This document shows positions 6,704-8,612 of a stretch of DNA of 8,612 bases, piece after piece. The stretch's first letter is position 1. Every line of letters begins with the position of its first letter. The position numbers and the translations under genes are program-made. The DNA is from Deltaproteobacteria bacterium (GTDB lineage: Bacteria; Desulfobacterota; Desulfomonilia; UBA1062): assembly GCA_016934135.1 (NCBI GenBank), contig JAFGTK010000026.1, forward strand, positions 1-8,612. Reading direction: 5' to 3'. The notes beneath the pieces were generated by a model, which made no database searches, had not been told where the DNA came from, and worked only from the letters and a program-made list of their open reading frames with translations.

Positions 6704-6719
6704 CCCCCCCCCTTTTTTT
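6704..6719 (-). repeat. A7G9 homopolymer pair acting as the regulator's RBS region
   Basis: On the coding (minus) strand seven A are followed by nine G, ending 7 bases before the regulator ATG. The G-run sits exactly where a Shine-Dalgarno belongs and is the only one available. Runs of this length are prone to slipped-strand length change and also to sequencing error. Confidence 0.7.
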
Positions 6720-6796
6720 GACTTGAGTACATATATAAAGCTTTAATAATTCGTCCTTGATCAGTAAATACTTCGCCATTAATCCGTCGAAGTACT

Positions 6797-6811
6797 GGCT
6801 GATCCTCAGCC
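6797..6811 (-). promoter_or_regulatory. Hairpin at the predicted 5' end of the response-regulator mRNA
   Basis: On the minus strand GGCTGA-GGA-TCAGCC forms a perfect 6-bp stem with a three-base loop. The sigma-54 promoter predicts transcription to start at about 6811-6813, so the transcript would begin with this stem, the arrangement of 5' stabilising stem-loops. About 100 bases of leader follow before the ATG. Confidence 0.5.
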
Positions 6812-6822
6812 GTCATATTGAT

Positions 6823-6838
6823 AGCAGGATTGGTGCCA
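6823..6838 (-). promoter_or_regulatory. Sigma-54 (-24/-12) promoter of the response-regulator gene
   Basis: On the minus strand TGGCACCAATCCTGCT, preceded by TT, matches the sigma-54 consensus (TTGGCACG-N4-TTGCT) closely: GG at -25/-24 and GC at -13/-12 with exact 12-bp phasing. The predicted start is at about 6812, some 115 bases before the ATG. Sigma-54 promoters need an NtrC-type activator bound upstream; the repeats at 6851-6940 are candidate sites. Confidence 0.7.
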
Positions 6839-6850
6839 AATGAATCACGA

Positions 6851-6940
6851 GATATAAACCTAGTTATATCAATATGTAATAGCGATTGACTGGGATGAAT
6901 AGTGAAGATATTGACTTGCTCATGGTGATATAGTCAATAT
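6851..6940. promoter_or_regulatory. Cluster of inverted/direct repeats upstream of the sigma-54 promoter (candidate activator sites)
   Basis: Two perfect inverted repeats are present: GATATAA (6851-6857) / TTATATC (6864-6870), and ATATTGACT (6908-6916) / AGTCAATAT (6932-6940). The heptamer ATTGACT occurs three times: 6885-6891, 6910-6916 and, inverted, 6932-6938. Relative to the predicted start near 6812 they sit at about -40 to -130, the usual zone for enhancer-binding-protein sites. Which activator binds is unknown. Confidence 0.45.
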
Positions 6941-7118
6941 AATGACATTAATTATGGATCACGGTTATCGGTTGCCTCATTAACAAGTCAGACAAACACG
7001 ATACCTGAAGTGGGTGTTGTAAGAGTATCACTTACACAGGTTGTGAAAATTATCCGACGCGATAATCATCGATCGTCTTATATATAAAACATGGAATACG
7101 TGCGATAAGATTTTTAAT

Positions 7119-7167
7119 GCCGAAAGAGAGAAACAAACATCCGTGATACCACACCACCTCTTTCGGC
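7119..7167. other. Non-coding inverted repeat, possible terminator or small RNA 3' end
   Basis: GCCGAAAGAG (7119-7128) and CTCTTTCGGC (7158-7167) form a perfect 10-bp stem with a 29-base loop. On the plus strand it is followed by a T-rich stretch (TCTTATTTTAATA), terminator-like. No ORF covers it. The surrounding gap (6941-7288) has no convincing gene. It could also stop transcription leaving lpxH on the minus strand, although that side is A-rich after the stem. Confidence 0.4.
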
Positions 7168-7213
7168 TCTTATTTTAATATAAGCCCTGTCACAATGATG
7201 AATCACTTTACAT

Positions 7214-7248
7214 GAGGCTTGTGGATCCTTAAGGATAACATGAGCCTC
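7214..7248. repeat. Nested inverted repeat just downstream of the lpxH-like gene
   Basis: GAGGCT (7214-7219) pairs with AGCCTC (7243-7248) and encloses a perfect 12-bp palindrome ATCCTTAAGGAT (7225-7236). The hairpin would have two stems separated by an internal loop. It lies 41 bp after the lpxH-like stop codon, so a 3'-end processing or termination role is plausible; no U-run follows on the minus strand. Confidence 0.4.
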
Positions 7249-7288
7249 TTTCCATAAGTGCCCGAGAGTTAAGAGTTCATGCTTTCCT

Positions 7289-7927
7289 TTACAATCCTTC
7301 TAATCGGGGGCCGTTCTTGTCCCAGGCCAGCCATTGTCCGGTATCGAAAAATGCCGGCAGTACAATAAGGCCGGTGCTCATGAAAGCTCTGTGCAGGTGC
7401 CCGCAGATAACAGTCTCAACACCCCGGATTTGTGCAATGTCCTCATTGATCCCAGCATGCGGGGGGCGTATGGACAGAGAAGATTTCACGAGGAATCTGG
7501 CGAGTCTGTCCTTGATACCTGCTGGCATCCGTCTGTCCAGGACTCTCAGTACCGGCCAGCCGTAGCGATGCAGAATCCTGAAGCCCCGGTCATTATCGGT
7601 AAGGGTGTGCCCATGGGCAAGGAGAATCCTTTTTCCGAACAGTTCTATCTGATGTTCCTCATCCGGGATGAAGTGAATTGAATGCATGGTAATATTTTTC
7701 ATGAGGAAATCCCTGTTGCCCGTCAGAACGCTGATTCTGGGTGACTCAAGGGCTTTCAGTATATCCTGGACCCGTGGTTCCACCCCGGTGTACCAGTAGT
7801 CGAACAGATCACCAAGGATGTAGATGTGTGACGCCCTTTCCTGAATATCTCTCAGCCAGGAGACGAGTCGATGTGAATCATCCCTCATGCCTGGTCTGAT
7901 ATGGATGTCTGCAACAAATACATGCAC
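7289..7927 (-). CDS. lpxH: LpxH-like UDP-2,3-diacylglucosamine diphosphatase (calcineurin-like phosphoesterase)
   Basis: This 212-residue metallophosphoesterase most resembles LpxH, the inner-membrane-associated enzyme that cleaves UDP-2,3-diacylglucosamine to lipid X and UMP in lipid A synthesis. The metal-binding motifs occur in order: D7 and H9 in VADIHI, D40 in ILGDLFDYW, N71 in TGNRDFL, H105 in LAHGHTL and H177/H179 in CGHLHR. GDLFDYW and GNRDFL are characteristic of the LpxH branch. It is shorter than E. coli LpxH (240), mainly between the HGH and GHLHR motifs, and reads HGHTLTDND where E. coli has HGDTLCTDD, so a related phosphoesterase is possible. The start is a GTG at 7927; no ATG fits without losing D7/H9, and no SD is visible. 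It diverges from the envelope gene at 7989 with a shared palindromic promoter region. Confidence 0.78.
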   Translation of the reverse strand: MHVFVADIHIRPGMRDDSHRLVSWLRDIQERASHIYILGDLFDYWYTGVEPRVQDILKALESPRISVLTGNRDFLMKNITMHSIHFIPDEEHQIELFGKRILLAHGHTLTDNDRGFRILHRYGWPVLRVLDRRMPAGIKDRLARFLVKSSLSIRPPHAGINEDIAQIRGVETVICGHLHRAFMSTGLIVLPAFFDTGQWLAWDKNGPRLEGL

Positions 7928-7933
7928 GCTCAG

Positions 7934-7979
7934 ATAAAAACAGAAGTAACTTGATATATCAAGTTATTCCTTTTATAAA
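7934..7979. promoter_or_regulatory. Symmetric divergent promoter built on a 20-bp palindrome
   Basis: TAACTTGATA-TATCAAGTTA (7947-7966) is a perfect 20-bp palindrome. Plus strand: -35 TTGATA (7951-7956), 17-bp spacer, -10 TATAAA (7974-7979), predicted start near 7986 beside the ATG at 7989. Minus strand: -35 TTGATA (7962-7957), 17-bp spacer, -10 TTTTAT (7939-7934), predicted start near 7927, the GTG itself. A dimeric regulator on the palindrome would cover both -35 boxes. Confidence 0.5.
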
Positions 7980-7988
7980 ACGATAACC

Positions 7989-8612
7989 ATGAATATGACA
8001 GACAAGATAAACCCCTGGAAGGCAAGCACCTTCATGCTTGCAGTAGTATTAGTTCTTTGTATCTGCTGGTATTTTTACAAAGATTATCGGTTTGAGGAAA
8101 AATTCGAAGAACCCCCGACCCATGTGGTGGAGACAGACGAGGAGTATGCCGATCTTGTCGCTGCCGATAACGGGGCACCTTCCAGGCAGGAGCCGATACA
8201 GAGAATATTCAGCGTCAACAAGGGAGATACTTTCTACAAGATTCTGCAGGATAACGGCATCGCCGAACGACAGGCATATGACATTCTTTCAGCATCAAAA
8301 AAAGAATTCGATCTGTCAAAAGTGAAGCCCGGTCATGAAATAATACTGATCTTTTCGCCGGACAACTCAAACCTTGTCGAACTGGATTATGAGATATCCG
8401 ACCTGACTCGTCTGAAAGTCATAATAAACCAGGAAGAGATAGAGGCGGAAACGTATCAGGTGGAAAAGGTCCTTCAGTCAACATACAGCGGTGCGGTAAA
8501 ACAGATAGAATATACCGTGAACAAGGGTGACAATCTCTATAATATTCTCAAGGGCTGCGGGGTCTGTGACTATCAGATCGATCTGGCCGTCAAATCAGTG
8601 AACAAGGTCTAT
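7989..8612 (+). CDS. Membrane-anchored protein with LysM/OapA-like repeats, probable M23-type peptidoglycan hydrolase (3' end missing)
   Basis: The frame is open from ATG 7989 to the window edge, giving 208 residues; ATG 7995 is an equally possible start. After a short polar N-terminus comes one hydrophobic segment (about 14-31), then an acidic linker. Residues about 73-121 (FSVNKGDTFYKIL, a GI turn, FDLSKVKPGHEIILIF) match the LysM/OapA-like domain at the front of MepM/YebA-type endopeptidases, and the following LVELDYEIS strand also fits that group. A second similar unit starts at about 173 (IEYTVNKGDNLYNILKGCGV). In this family such domains precede a zinc-dependent M23 peptidase that cuts peptidoglycan cross-links; that catalytic domain would lie beyond the window, so the hydrolase call is inference. 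No SD is visible and the predicted transcript start lies within a few bases of the ATG. Confidence 0.75.
   Translation, partial: MNMTDKINPWKASTFMLAVVLVLCICWYFYKDYRFEEKFEEPPTHVVETDEEYADLVAADNGAPSRQEPIQRIFSVNKGDTFYKILQDNGIAERQAYDILSASKKEFDLSKVKPGHEIILIFSPDNSNLVELDYEISDLTRLKVIINQEEIEAETYQVEKVLQSTYSGAVKQIEYTVNKGDNLYNILKGCGVCDYQIDLAVKSVNKVY

Noticed and set aside
6697..6816. N-terminal extension of the response regulator to 6816
   Set aside because: MKKILLVEDD is the normal REC-domain start, and the extension crosses the A7G9 tract and the predicted mRNA leader hairpin. Its first codon lies upstream of the predicted transcription start.
7014..7036. GTG-TTG-TAAG...CTTACAC bulged stem in the gap
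   Set aside because: A short stem interrupted by a 3-base bulge, with no U-run, symmetry partner or promoter nearby.
7317..7681. Plus-strand open frames opposite the lpxH-like gene
   Set aside because: They run antisense to a gene with all its metal-binding motifs in order and show no recognisable domain.
1..8612. Defence island, CRISPR array, retron, integron or mobile element
   Set aside because: No spaced repeats, reverse transcriptase, integrase, transposase, toxin-antitoxin pair or nuclease-effector cassette is seen. The recognisable genes are core or envelope functions.

Overview
The window reads as an ordinary chromosomal stretch of a Gram-negative (diderm) bacterium with medium GC content (mid-40s by eye). 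An LpxH-type lipid A phosphoesterase, an AsmA-like anchored protein and an envelope LysM/M23-type protein imply an outer membrane. The overall flavour (single-gene transcription units, ArfB, short RNase Z, a sigma-54 promoter, a CheY-like orphan regulator, an ECI-like crotonase) fits a deltaproteobacterial/Desulfobacterota-type genome. That placement is inference from gene style, not a marker call. I see no transposase, integrase, phage gene, tRNA, rRNA or CRISPR array.

Layout. 1-1098 (+): C-terminal four fifths of a MATE-family exporter, cut by the window edge. 1178-1981 (+): small single-pass AsmA-like protein. 2098-2856 (+): crotonase with the single catalytic glutamate pattern of enoyl-CoA isomerases. 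3096-3521 (+): ArfB ribosome-rescue hydrolase. 3579-4499 (+): RNase Z. 4522-5475 (-): secreted, membrane-anchored HEXXH metallopeptidase of the peptidase-MA type, convergent with RNase Z. 5802-6152 (+): small winged-helix-like protein of unknown role. 6292-6696 (-): stand-alone receiver-domain response regulator. 7289-7927 (-): LpxH-like phosphoesterase. 7989-8612 (+): N-terminal part of a membrane-anchored protein with LysM/OapA-like repeats, probably an M23-type peptidoglycan hydrolase, running off the right edge.

The right-hand third carries the most interesting regulation. The response regulator has a well spaced sigma-54 (-24/-12) promoter, a hairpin at the predicted mRNA 5' end, a cluster of inverted and direct repeats upstream that look like activator sites, and an A7G9 homopolymer pair that serves as its ribosome-binding region. 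Between lpxH and the LysM/M23-type gene lies a perfect 20-bp palindrome whose two arms each hold a -35 box. Each box is 17 bp from a -10-like hexamer, and both predicted transcripts start at or within a few bases of the start codon, so both envelope genes look leaderless and jointly controlled.

No multi-gene novel system (defence island, biosynthetic cluster or mobile element) is evident. The genes are mostly separate housekeeping or envelope functions, and the points worth checking are regulatory.
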